From assembly GCA_038137215.1 (NCBI GenBank), contig JAYQBG010000006.1, positions 1 to 64,000 on the forward strand: a stretch of 64,000 nt of DNA, read 5' to 3'. The position numbers were made by a program, and so were the translations under genes. The notes beneath the pieces were generated by a model. The model saw only the letters and a program-made list of their open reading frames with translations. It ran no database searches and was not told the DNA's origin. Positions 1-7,645 of the stretch are shown in pieces. Every line of letters starts with the position of its first letter. Position 1 is the first letter of the stretch. The stretch comes from JABJAG01 sp038137215. Lineage in GTDB: Bacteria > Pseudomonadota > Alphaproteobacteria > UBA6615.

Positions 1-111
1 CGCGCGCGGCAGATGCGCACCCACGCCTATCCGGTGGAGGAATACTGGGTCGATATCGGTCAGATCGACGAATATCGCCGCGCCAACGCGGATTTTGCGT
101 CGATTTTCTAG
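1..111 (+). CDS. Sugar nucleotidyltransferase, C-terminal end (partial)
   Basis: The window opens inside a gene whose last 36 codons are visible and end at TAG 109-111. The tail contains EEYWVDIGQIDEYRRAN, the ending seen in NTP-transferase-fold sugar-1-phosphate nucleotidyltransferases, where a Trp-x-Asp-Ile-Gly stretch precedes the last helix. Such enzymes make NDP-sugars in the cytoplasm. The catalytic N-terminal half is outside the window, so the sugar and nucleotide specificity cannot be told. The gene is convergent with the dehydrogenase that follows, with only six bases between the two stop codons. Confidence 0.7.
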   Translation, partial: RARQMRTHAYPVEEYWVDIGQIDEYRRANADFASIF

Positions 112-117
112 CCGTGC

Positions 118-1389
118 TCAGAGCTGCCAGCGGCGGATGCCGTCGGGCAATTCCAGATTGCGCCAGATGCCCTTGATGTCGGCTACAAGGCCGCCCGGCG
201 TTATAAGCTTCTCCAGAACGGTTGCGTCGAAGGCATCGTATTCTCGATGTTTGACTGCGCCGACAACAGCGTCATAGGTGTCCGTATCCGACAGGTCGGA
301 CAGCAGATCGACACCGAAGAGTTGTTTGGCTTCTGATACCGATGCCTGGGGATCGTGAACGTCCACGTCATGCCCCAGCTCACGCAGTGTCGTGACAATA
401 TCCACCACACGGGAATTGCGAAGATCGGGCACGTTCTCCTTGAAGGTTAGGCCCAGCACCAGAACCCGGCCAGCCTTCGAGCCCATCGCGGCGTGGATAT
501 CCTTGGCAATATAGGCGCCCATGGCATCGTTGATCCGCCGGCCCGCTAGCACGATTTCTGGGTTGAGGCCGATAGATTGTGCGGCATGGGCCAGATAGAA
601 CGGATCGACCCCGATGCAATGCCCGCCGACCAGGCCCGGCTTGAACGGCAGGAAGTTCCATTTGGTGCCAGCCGCGTCCAGCACATCGAGCATGTCGAGC
701 CCCATGCCGTTGAGGATCATCGCGACCTCGTTGACGAAGGCGATGTTGATGTCGCGCTGGGCGTTTTCGATGACTTTGGCCGCTTCGGCGGTGCGGATAT
801 CCCGGGCGCGGTAGATGTCGCCGCCATTCAGAGCGCCGTAGATTCCGGCCAGGGTTTCGGTGACCTCGGGCGTCTGGCCGGCAACCACCTTGGTGATCCG
901 GTCCACGGTGTGTTCCCGGTCCCCGGGATTGATGCGCTCGGGGGAATATCCGAGAAAAAAATCCTCGCCACAGATCAAGCTGGACCCCCGTTCGAGAATC
1001 GGTCCGCACTCGTCTTCCGTCACGCCGGGATAGACGGTCGATTCATACACCACGATCACACCTTTGCGCAGATGCCGGGCCACGGTTTCGCTGGCACCAT
1101 GCACCGCACCCAGATCAGGGCGGTTTTCCCCGTCCACCGGGGTCGGCACCGTCACGATGAACACATCGGCGTTGTCGAGCGCGGATTCATCATCCGTGAT
1201 CGTCAGAGTCGTTGCGGTCAGAACGTCACTGTCGATCTCGCCCGTCCTGTCGGACCCGGCCCGCAACTCCGCCACACGTGCGCCATCCACGTCAAATCCG
1301 ACCACGTCAAAATGGCCGGCGAGATGCACAGCCAGAGGCAGGCCGACATAGCCAAGGCCGATGACGGCAATTCGTGGTGATCCGGACAT
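118..1389 (-). CDS. tviB: UDP-N-acetylhexosamine 6-dehydrogenase (TviB/WbpO-type)
   Basis: This is a nucleotide-sugar dehydrogenase of 423 residues that oxidises C6 of a UDP-HexNAc to the uronic acid with two NAD+. The Rossmann motif GLGYVGLP lies at residues 11-18, YESTVYPG at about 115-122, and the catalytic cysteine motif GGHCIGVDP at 255-263 (Cys258). The length and the YESTVYPG/WNFLPFKPG signatures fit the TviB/WbpO group better than Ugd. I chose the ATG at 1389 because the preceding bases read GGGAG about ten nucleotides upstream and the Rossmann fold starts at once; an upstream ATG would add 25 unrelated residues. It is divergent from cysD across a 227-base gap in which I see no convincing promoter. 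Exact substrate (GlcNAc or GalNAc) is inferred. Confidence 0.85.
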   Translation of the reverse strand: MSGSPRIAVIGLGYVGLPLAVHLAGHFDVVGFDVDGARVAELRAGSDRTGEIDSDVLTATTLTITDDESALDNADVFIVTVPTPVDGENRPDLGAVHGASETVARHLRKGVIVVYESTVYPGVTEDECGPILERGSSLICGEDFFLGYSPERINPGDREHTVDRITKVVAGQTPEVTETLAGIYGALNGGDIYRARDIRTAEAAKVIENAQRDINIAFVNEVAMILNGMGLDMLDVLDAAGTKWNFLPFKPGLVGGHCIGVDPFYLAHAAQSIGLNPEIVLAGRRINDAMGAYIAKDIHAAMGSKAGRVLVLGLTFKENVPDLRNSRVVDIVTTLRELGHDVDVHDPQASVSEAKQLFGVDLLSDLSDTDTYDAVVGAVKHREYDAFDATVLEKLITPGGLVADIKGIWRNLELPDGIRRWQL

Positions 1390-1616
1390 CGCAAACAACT
1401 CCCGAAGGTGCCCCGGAGATCGGCGGCACGTCCGGCTCATAGCGCGCGCGGCGCGCCATGCCAAGTATCAAGATCGTCTGAGCCAAACCCGGATCGGCCG
1501 GAATTCCGCTTGCATCGCGCCGCCGAATCCTCGAATACCAAAACTTCTGATCAAAAACCGGGTCTTTGCAGAAATTGGCATGTGAAAAGCCCGACGCGCT
1601 AAAACGAACTCGGGTC

Positions 1617-2411
1617 ATGGACCGTCTCGACACCCTGGAAGCCCAAAGCATCTATATCCTGCGTGAAGCCTATGCTGCCGCACGGCCGCTGGCCGCGCTC
1701 TGGTCCATCGGCAAGGATTCCAATGTCGTGATCTGGCTGGCCCGCAAGGCCTTCTTCGGGCGCGTGCCCTTTCCGGTGGTGCAGCTCGACACCGGGATGG
1801 AGCTGGACGAGGTCTATGCCTATCGCGACCGTTACGCCCGGGAATGGGGGCTCGAACTGGTGGTGATCGACTGCCCGCCCGAGGCCGAGATGGACCCCGA
1901 CCTGCCACCCATGACCCGTGCGGCCGCGCGGAAAAGCGCCGGCCTGGCGAACCTTCTGGAAGGCGGGCGCTACAAGGGAATCATCGTCGGCATCCGGCGC
2001 GACGAAGAAGCCACCCGTGCCAAGGAACGCGTGTTCAGCCCCCGCGCCACCAACGGCGCCTGGGAGTTTCGCGATCAGCCGCCCGAATTCTGGAACCAGT
2101 TCACCACCGACACGCCGGAAGGCACGCATCTGCGCATTCACCCGCTGCTGCACTGGACCGAGGTTGATATCTGGCGCTATTCCCAGCGCGAGAATATCCC
2201 GATCAATCCGCTCTATTTTTCGCAGGACGGCAAACGCTACCGTTCGCTGGGGGAGAAAAACATCACCGCCCCCATCGAGAGCGATGCCAAGACCATCGAC
2301 GACATCATCGCCGAGCTGGAAACCACGCGCGTGCCCGAACGCGCCGGACGCCTGATGGACAACGAGGCGGAGGATTCCTTCGAACGGCTGCGCAGTTCGG
2401 GGTACATGTGA
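1617..2411 (+). CDS. cysD: Sulfate adenylyltransferase subunit 2 (CysD)
   Basis: CysD is the catalytic PAPS-reductase-fold subunit of ATP sulfurylase; with CysN it converts sulfate and ATP to adenosine 5'-phosphosulfate. The PP-loop SIGKDS is at residues 30-35, followed by LARKAFF, and the conserved RRDEEATRAKER stretch lies near residue 130. At 264 residues it is shorter than the 302-residue E. coli protein. I chose ATG 1617 because homology begins immediately (LEAQSIYILREA). The stop overlaps the start of cysNC by one base (TGATG), so the two are translationally coupled. Placement in a polysaccharide locus with sulfotransferase-like genes suggests it supplies activated sulfate for polymer sulfation rather than cysteine synthesis, which is inference. 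Confidence 0.92.
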   Translation: MDRLDTLEAQSIYILREAYAAARPLAALWSIGKDSNVVIWLARKAFFGRVPFPVVQLDTGMELDEVYAYRDRYAREWGLELVVIDCPPEAEMDPDLPPMTRAAARKSAGLANLLEGGRYKGIIVGIRRDEEATRAKERVFSPRATNGAWEFRDQPPEFWNQFTTDTPEGTHLRIHPLLHWTEVDIWRYSQRENIPINPLYFSQDGKRYRSLGEKNITAPIESDAKTIDDIIAELETTRVPERAGRLMDNEAEDSFERLRSSGYM

Positions 2412-4300
2412 TGGCGGATTTCGAGCTAAGGGTCGGCAGCACCGCCGGCGCATTGATGCGCGTCGTGATCGTCGGCCATGTTGACCACGGCAAATCCACA
2501 CTCGTCGGACGCATGTTCCACGACACCGGACAATTGCCGGACGGAAAACTGGAAGCCATCCAGGAGATGTGCCGCAAACGCGGGATGCCTTTTGAATGGG
2601 CCTTCCTGATGGACAGCCTGAAGGCCGAACGCGACCAGGGCGTGACCATCGACACCTCGCAAATCTGGTTCCGTCACGACGACCGGCAATACGTGATCAT
2701 CGACGCCCCCGGGCACCGGGAATTCATTCGGAATATGGTGACCGGCGCCTCGAACGCGGATGCGGCTCTCCTCATGATCGACGCCGATCAGGGTGTGCGC
2801 CGCCAGTCACGCCATCATGGTTATCTGTTGCAGTTGCTCGGGGTGCGCGACGTCGCCGTTGCGGTCAACAAGATGGATCTGGTCGATTACGACGAGGCGC
2901 GGTTCCGCGAGATCGAATCCGAATACCGCTCCTATCTGGACGGGATCGGCGTGACGCCGCGCCGGATCATCCCCATTTCCGCGCGCGAAGGAGACAACAT
3001 CGCGCAACTCTCGGAACGGATGAGCTGGTACGACGGAGCGACCATCATCGAGACCCTGGCCGAGTTCACACCGCCCCGGCCCGCCACTTGGCAACCACTG
3101 CGGATGCCACTGCAGGATGTTTACAAGTTCGACGACCGGCGCATCCTCGCCGGACGGGTCGAATCCGGCGAACTGGCGGTGGGTGACGAGTTGCTGTTCT
3201 CACCCAGCAACCGTTCCGCCCAGGTGGCCAGCATCGAAAGCTGGAACACCGACGGGCCCGTCACCCGCGCCGCGGCCGGGCAATCGATCGGAATCACCCT
3301 GGATGAGCAGATTTTCGTCGAACGTGGCGAAATCGCGAGCCATGTCGAAAACGCCCCGGTCGAAACCGATGTGTTTCACCTGCGACTCTTCTGGCTGGCA
3401 GATACTCCGCTGCAGGTCGGCTCTCGCTACGGCCTGAAGCTGGGGCACCGTCACCTGGAAGCGACAATCGAACGGATCGAGCGGGTCATCGATGTTGATG
3501 CCCTGTCCGAGCACGCCGCCGGACAGGTCACACGGGACGAGATCGCCGATGTAGTCCTGCGCACCAATCAGCTTGTTGCGCTCGACCCTCATGACGAACT
3601 TCCCAACACCGGACGAGCAATTCTCTACGACCGCCACCTCACGCTGGCCGGGGGCGTTGTCTCCATGGGCAGTTACCCCGACCAGCGCGAACAGGTCACG
3701 GTCCGGTCGTCCAACGTGACCGAAGTCGATCACGGGGTGGACAATGCGCGCCGTGCGGCACGCAACCGGCACCAGCCTGGTGTTCTCTGGTTCACGGGGC
3801 TGTCCGGGGCCGGCAAATCCACCCTTGCCATGGCTCTGGAACGGCGTCTCTTCGACGAGGGCTATCAGGTCTATGTGCTCGACGGCGACAATGTGCGCTC
3901 CGGGCTGAACGCCAATCTGGGCTTCTCACCTGAGGACCGGGCCGAAAACATCCGGCGCGTCGGAGAGGTAGCGGCCCTGCTGGCGGATGCCGGCATGATC
4001 GTGATCTCGGCCTTCATCTCGCCCTACCGCGCGGATCGCGAGCGGGCCCGCGAGGCGGCGGGAGACGGTTTCCATGAAATCTTCATCAAGGCCGATGTGG
4101 CGACCTGTGAGTCCCGGGACCCCAAGGGACTCTACAAGCGGGCGCGGGCAGGCGAGATCGCCGAATTCACGGGAGTTTCCGCACCCTATGAGGAGCCCGC
4201 CGATCCTGAACTCGTGGTGGATACCAGCGGCAGGGACGTCGAACCTTGTCTTGATGAACTTGTCGCCTATGTCAAAAACAACTTCAGCAATCCCGGATAG
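2411..4300 (+). CDS. cysN: Bifunctional sulfate adenylyltransferase subunit 1 / APS kinase (CysN-CysC, NodQ type)
   Basis: This fusion of 629 residues joins the regulatory GTPase of ATP sulfurylase to APS kinase. GTPase motifs are visible: GHVDHGKST at 22-30, DAPGH at 98-102 and NKMD at 153-156, followed by EF-Tu-like beta-barrel domains to about residue 430. The APS kinase P-loop GLSGAGKST lies near 463-471 and is followed by LDGDNVRSGL and the NIRRV helix. The product is PAPS, the sulfate donor of sulfotransferases. The start is ATG 2411, overlapping the cysD stop; a GTG one codon earlier is possible. The NodQ-like fusion is common in bacteria that sulfate glycans. Sulfotransferase-like genes later in the window (39522, 46918 and a chimera at 29497) are candidate users. 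Confidence 0.93.
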   Translation: MADFELRVGSTAGALMRVVIVGHVDHGKSTLVGRMFHDTGQLPDGKLEAIQEMCRKRGMPFEWAFLMDSLKAERDQGVTIDTSQIWFRHDDRQYVIIDAPGHREFIRNMVTGASNADAALLMIDADQGVRRQSRHHGYLLQLLGVRDVAVAVNKMDLVDYDEARFREIESEYRSYLDGIGVTPRRIIPISAREGDNIAQLSERMSWYDGATIIETLAEFTPPRPATWQPLRMPLQDVYKFDDRRILAGRVESGELAVGDELLFSPSNRSAQVASIESWNTDGPVTRAAAGQSIGITLDEQIFVERGEIASHVENAPVETDVFHLRLFWLADTPLQVGSRYGLKLGHRHLEATIERIERVIDVDALSEHAAGQVTRDEIADVVLRTNQLVALDPHDELPNTGRAILYDRHLTLAGGVVSMGSYPDQREQVTVRSSNVTEVDHGVDNARRAARNRHQPGVLWFTGLSGAGKSTLAMALERRLFDEGYQVYVLDGDNVRSGLNANLGFSPEDRAENIRRVGEVAALLADAGMIVISAFISPYRADRERAREAAGDGFHEIFIKADVATCESRDPKGLYKRARAGEIAEFTGVSAPYEEPADPELVVDTSGRDVEPCLDELVAYVKNNFSNPG

Positions 4301-4321
4301 GCATCCAACACCTTGAAGTTC

Positions 4322-4351
4322 TTGACGTTCACGGGTTGAACACAATATTGT
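4322..4351 (+). promoter_or_regulatory. Putative sigma-70 promoter of the regulator/antiterminator pair
   Basis: TTGACG (4322-4327) and TATTGT (4346-4351) are separated by 18 bases and end about 20 bases before the ATG of the winged-helix gene. Two palindromic sites overlap the spacer and the -10/start region. The promoter call is by inspection only. Confidence 0.45.
4327..4341. promoter_or_regulatory. Operator-like palindrome, copy 1 (GTTCA-N5-TGAAC)
   Basis: The site reads GTTCACGGGTTGAAC and lies between the -35 and -10 elements of the putative promoter. Its perfect 5-base arms are repeated exactly 23 bases downstream. The position suits repression by the adjacent winged-helix protein, which is inference. 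Confidence 0.6.
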
Positions 4352-4364
4352 TCACAAAATGAAC
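4350..4364. promoter_or_regulatory. Operator-like palindrome, copy 2 (GTTCA-N5-TGAAC)
   Basis: The site reads GTTCACAAAATGAAC, overlaps the end of the putative -10 and reaches to nine bases before the start codon. Its centre is 23 bases (about two helical turns) from copy 1. A third copy, GTTCACGATATGAAC, lies before pseC at 22349-22363. Confidence 0.6.
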
Positions 4365-4372
4365 GTGGTGAC

Positions 4373-5026
4373 ATGAGCAACGCCGACCGTATATCCACGA
4401 CGGCCAAAACCGACGATGCCGAGATAACGCTCGGCATCCTCAACGCCGTGCATGACAACGAGTGCATCACCCAGCGTTCGGTGGCACAGGATCTCGGCAT
4501 CGCCCTGGGCCTGGCCAATGCCTATCTGAAACGCTGCGCCAAGAAGGGGCTGATCAAGGTCAGCCAGGCACCGGCGAACCGCTACGCCTATTATCTGACA
4601 CCCCAGGGCTTTGCCGAGAAAAGCCGCCTGACCGCAGAGTATCTCTCGGATTCGTTCCAGTTTTTTCGCCGCGCACGCGGCCAGTGTACCGAGGCGCTGC
4701 ATCTGGCCGGACAGCGCGGCTGGAATCGGGTTGCGCTCTATGGTGCCAGCGAGCTCGCCGAAATCGCCTGCCTTTGTGATGCGCCGGATGTCGAGGTCGT
4801 CATTCTGATCGACCCGACCGACAACCATGACAGCTTCGCCCATTTGCCCATGGTCGGATCCATCGAAGCCGCAGGAGAGATCGACGCCCTGCTTCTAACA
4901 ACTCTTTCGGATCCGCAAGCGACCTATGACGCGCTGATCGAGAGCTTCCCGGCCGCATGTGTGCTGGTGCCGAACCTGCTCCAGGTGCGTGAAGCCCGCG
5001 ACCAGCACGAGGATGCGAAATCATGA
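4373..5026 (+). CDS. Winged helix-turn-helix regulator with C-terminal Rossmann-like domain
   Basis: This protein has 217 residues. Residues about 18-80 form a MarR/winged-helix-like DNA-binding region (TQRSVAQDLGIALGLANAYL then a wing ending in YYLTPQGF). Residues about 100-210 look like a nucleotide-binding-like alpha/beta fold (VALYGASELAEIACL, then an acidic strand end VVILIDP), as found in polysaccharide regulators that may sense a nucleotide or sugar. It follows cysNC after a 72-base gap with its own promoter and two palindromes, and its stop overlaps the next gene by four bases (ATGA). The likely role is local transcriptional control of this locus, with autoregulation suggested by the palindromes. 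The ligand is unknown. Confidence 0.75.
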   Translation: MSNADRISTTAKTDDAEITLGILNAVHDNECITQRSVAQDLGIALGLANAYLKRCAKKGLIKVSQAPANRYAYYLTPQGFAEKSRLTAEYLSDSFQFFRRARGQCTEALHLAGQRGWNRVALYGASELAEIACLCDAPDVEVVILIDPTDNHDSFAHLPMVGSIEAAGEIDALLLTTLSDPQATYDALIESFPAACVLVPNLLQVREARDQHEDAKS

Positions 5027-5535
5027 GTGCGGGCAAACGCTGGTTCGTCGTGCGCACCCACCCGAACGGGGAGTTCAAGGCCCTGGCTCATATTTTGCGC
5101 CAGGGATTTGACGGATACCTGCCGCGTTACCTGAAACGCCGCCGTCACGCGCGCAAGACCGACACCGTTCAGAAACCGCTCTTTCCCGGTTACCTCTTCG
5201 TTGGGATGGACATCGAGCGGGCACGCTGGCGGGCGCTCAACTCCACCACCGGGGTGAGCGAACTGATCTGCCAGAGCGGTCTGCCTGCACCTTTGCCCGA
5301 CGATGTCATTGATGACATTCGCCGTCATGAAGACGAGAGTGGCTACGTGGTTCTGGGTGAGCGTGCGGGCCTGAAACAGGGTGACAAGGTGCGCGTCACC
5401 GAGGGCGCCATGGCCGACCAGATCGGCATCTTCGACGCGCCGTCCGATCAGCACCGCGTGTTCCTGCTGCTGGAGCTGCTGGGCCGGCAGGTTCGGGTCA
5501 AGATGCCCCTGACGGCGCTCGCTCCGGCCGACTGA
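5023..5535 (+). CDS. NusG/RfaH-family transcription antitermination protein
   Basis: The protein has 170 residues. The NGN domain spans about residues 5-100 (RWFVVRTHPNGEFKALAHI, PLFPGYLFVGMD), and a KOW-like C-terminal part follows from about 115 (GDKVRVTEGAMADQIGIF). The Phe-Pro-Gly-Tyr-Leu-Phe stretch is typical of specialised NusG paralogues such as RfaH. These proteins bind paused RNA polymerase at an ops element and make long operons transcribe processively. It is translationally coupled to the winged-helix gene (ATGA overlap). A near-perfect ops sequence lies at 22448-22459 before pseC, giving a likely target. The housekeeping nusG is normally beside secE and rplK, which are absent here. 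Confidence 0.88.
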   Translation: MSAGKRWFVVRTHPNGEFKALAHILRQGFDGYLPRYLKRRRHARKTDTVQKPLFPGYLFVGMDIERARWRALNSTTGVSELICQSGLPAPLPDDVIDDIRRHEDESGYVVLGERAGLKQGDKVRVTEGAMADQIGIFDAPSDQHRVFLLLELLGRQVRVKMPLTALAPAD

Positions 5536-5743
5536 TTCGGTGCGCCGCCCGGCGTTCCGACCCGATCAAAATCCTGTCCCGCGTGTCCGGCCTTAGCAAT
5601 TTGAGGAACGCGCAAACAGTGCTATGGAAGCGCGGGCTAGGCGCACGCCCCGATTCGCGTCCGCCACCACATCTTGCCGGACCCTCCCGGCGGCGAGAAA
5701 ATCCGGAAACAGCCAGACCGCAACTCGAGATCCCCACGATTTC

Positions 5744-6697
5744 ATGGCAACGCGCAAACCAATTCTCAAACGGGTTTTCCTGTTTGCAAAAATAGTTCTG
5801 TCCGCGTCGTTGCTGTTCTTTCTGGTGACCCAACTCGACACCGAGACCATTCGGGACCTCATCCTGACCGCCGACCCGGTCTGGTTCGTGTTGGTGTTCG
5901 CCCTCTATTTCGCGCAGATCCTGGCCGCCACCAAACGCTGGTCCTATGTCATCGAGAGTCTGCGCCATCACATCTCCTTCGGAACCGCGTTCCGCCTGAC
6001 CATGGTGGGACAATTCTTCAATCAGTGCCTGCCTTCGAATATCGGCGGTGACGCCATGCGCATGTACTATCTGCGCAATGCCGGTATCGACACGCCCGTG
6101 GCCATCAGCAGCGTTCTGCTCGACCGGATCATGGGCCTGGTCGTGCTGATCGTACTGGCCACCGTGAGCCTGCCGTTTCTTGCCAACCATATCGGTCAGT
6201 CGATCGCATTTGTGGGTATGGCAACCCTGGTCGGCCTGTGCTGGGGCGGGGCACTGATCCTGCTTTTCTTCGACAATCCCCTGACACAGCGCTTCCGGGG
6301 TCACAAAGTGCTCGGCTTCCTGATTGGCCTGTCGAAGAGTGCGCGCGAGATTGTCCTGCATCCGGGTATCGCGTCACGGATTTTCCTGTCGTCCCTTGTC
6401 ATCCATCTTTGTTCGGTGGGAATCGCCTGGGCCATCGACAAGTCCCTGGCCGGAGAAACTTCCTTCGGGCTTTATCTGATCGCGATGGTACCGACCCTTC
6501 TGGTGGTCAGCATCCCGGTGTCGATAGCCGGCTGGGGTGTCCGTGAACAGGCGCTGGTCATCATTCTGGGCGGCATGGGCGTGACCTCTACACATGCATT
6601 CAGTGTCTCGATCCTGTTCGGGGCCGTTCTGATTGTCGGCAGTATTCCGGGCGTCATATTCTGGCTGCGGTCGGGCCGACGTACCGCGCAGGACTGA
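5744..6697 (+). CDS. Flippase-like integral membrane protein (lysylphosphatidylglycerol synthase TM family)
   Basis: This inner-membrane protein of 317 residues has about eight hydrophobic helices, beginning with FAKIVLSASLLFFLV and ending with LIVGSIPGVIFWL. It carries the family motifs FFNQCLPSNIGGDAMR and GWGVREQA, typical of the UPF0104/AglD-type domain found in lipid-linked glycan loci. Its role may be lipid or glycolipid transport, but no reaction is established for stand-alone members. I chose ATG 5744 because the preceding 40 codons of the open frame are polar and unlike the family. A 208-base gap separates it from the antiterminator; I see no clear promoter there. Confidence 0.8.
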   Translation: MATRKPILKRVFLFAKIVLSASLLFFLVTQLDTETIRDLILTADPVWFVLVFALYFAQILAATKRWSYVIESLRHHISFGTAFRLTMVGQFFNQCLPSNIGGDAMRMYYLRNAGIDTPVAISSVLLDRIMGLVVLIVLATVSLPFLANHIGQSIAFVGMATLVGLCWGGALILLFFDNPLTQRFRGHKVLGFLIGLSKSAREIVLHPGIASRIFLSSLVIHLCSVGIAWAIDKSLAGETSFGLYLIAMVPTLLVVSIPVSIAGWGVREQALVIILGGMGVTSTHAFSVSILFGAVLIVGSIPGVIFWLRSGRRTAQD

Positions 6698-6829
6698 CTT
6701 ACGTTCCCAGCAGGCCCGGATCGCGCCGGTCCCGGATTGGCCTCACCTCTTGAGGGCTCAGGCCGAATGGCCCATATCTGCAACATGGACGGACACCCCA
6801 GACCCATATCGGCGCAACCCGGCTGACAG

Positions 6830-7633
6830 ATGAAGTTTGGCCTGAATCCTCTCGCCATCGCCGGCGCAACACTTTCGCTGGGCGCGCATATTGCGGTCCT
6901 GGGTGCCCTCGTTCCCGATACGACCGGCAACCCCGAAGTCCTGGTGCATCTGGTGGATATCGAGATCACGACGGGCCTGCCAGGCGCGCAAGAAGCCCCC
7001 GATGTCCCGCGCGAGAACCGAACGGAAGCGCCGACCTCGCCCGCGGTTGCAGCCCAGTCCACCGCGCAGAAAACGCCAGATTTTCCGGACTCCATGGCCC
7101 CCGAGCCCGGAACAAGCCAGACGTCGGCTGCAGAAACGCCTTCGCTCAACCCGGGGGTCACACATCTGGAAATAGCGCGTCTGCCCGAATCCTCTTCCAG
7201 AACTCTGCCCACCGTCCGGGCCCAGCCCCATCCAAAGCCGACGCCCCAGGAACCGCCGGAGGTCCCGAACCAACCGCCCGTCCTGAATCCGGCAGTTTCA
7301 GATGCCGATGGCGCGCCGGTCTCCGTTGCCGCGCGTCCGCCCCAGGGCGGCGGCCCGGTCGTGGTGGCGCAGGTCGTGCCGGGCAGCAACAAGCCGCCCC
7401 GTTATCCCTGGGCGGCCCGGAAACGGGGGCAGGAGGGCACCGCGCTGATCCGCGCGACGATCGGAACATCCGGAGAAGTTCTCGGGACCGAAATCATCCG
7501 AAGTTCCGGTCACCCGGTTCTCGACGATGCCGCCAATGCTGCGGTCGCGGGCTGGGCGTTCCGGCCCGCCACGAAAAACGGCGCGCCCGTTCCCGGCCGG
7601 ATCGAGATCCCAATCAAATTCCGGCTGCGCTAG
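6830..7633 (+). CDS. TonB-family energy-transducing protein
   Basis: The protein has 267 residues: an N-terminal membrane anchor at about 8-26 (LAIAGATLSLGAHIAVLGAL), a Pro/Glu/Thr-rich periplasmic spacer (about 45-170), and a TonB C-terminal domain (about 185-267) with YPWAARKRGQEGTALIRATI and the ending IPIKFRLR. TonB proteins transmit proton-motive energy from ExbBD to outer-membrane receptors. No exbB or exbD is in the window, so it would rely on genes elsewhere. It is convergent with a TonB-dependent receptor, only 12 bases between stops, which suggests a dedicated pair. The 132-base upstream gap holds a weak hairpin (6739-6765) but no clear promoter. Confidence 0.88.
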   Translation: MKFGLNPLAIAGATLSLGAHIAVLGALVPDTTGNPEVLVHLVDIEITTGLPGAQEAPDVPRENRTEAPTSPAVAAQSTAQKTPDFPDSMAPEPGTSQTSAAETPSLNPGVTHLEIARLPESSSRTLPTVRAQPHPKPTPQEPPEVPNQPPVLNPAVSDADGAPVSVAARPPQGGGPVVVAQVVPGSNKPPRYPWAARKRGQEGTALIRATIGTSGEVLGTEIIRSSGHPVLDDAANAAVAGWAFRPATKNGAPVPGRIEIPIKFRLR

Positions 7634-7645
7634 GACGCCTGTGAT

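Noticed and set aside
5498..6361. Long minus-strand open frame opposite the flippase-like gene
   Set aside because: It is a shadow frame of a GC-rich gene: no family motif and an unlikely composition rich in Gln and His.
6739..6765. Weak hairpin after the flippase-like gene
   Set aside because: The stem is interrupted and there is no T-run, so I do not call a terminator.
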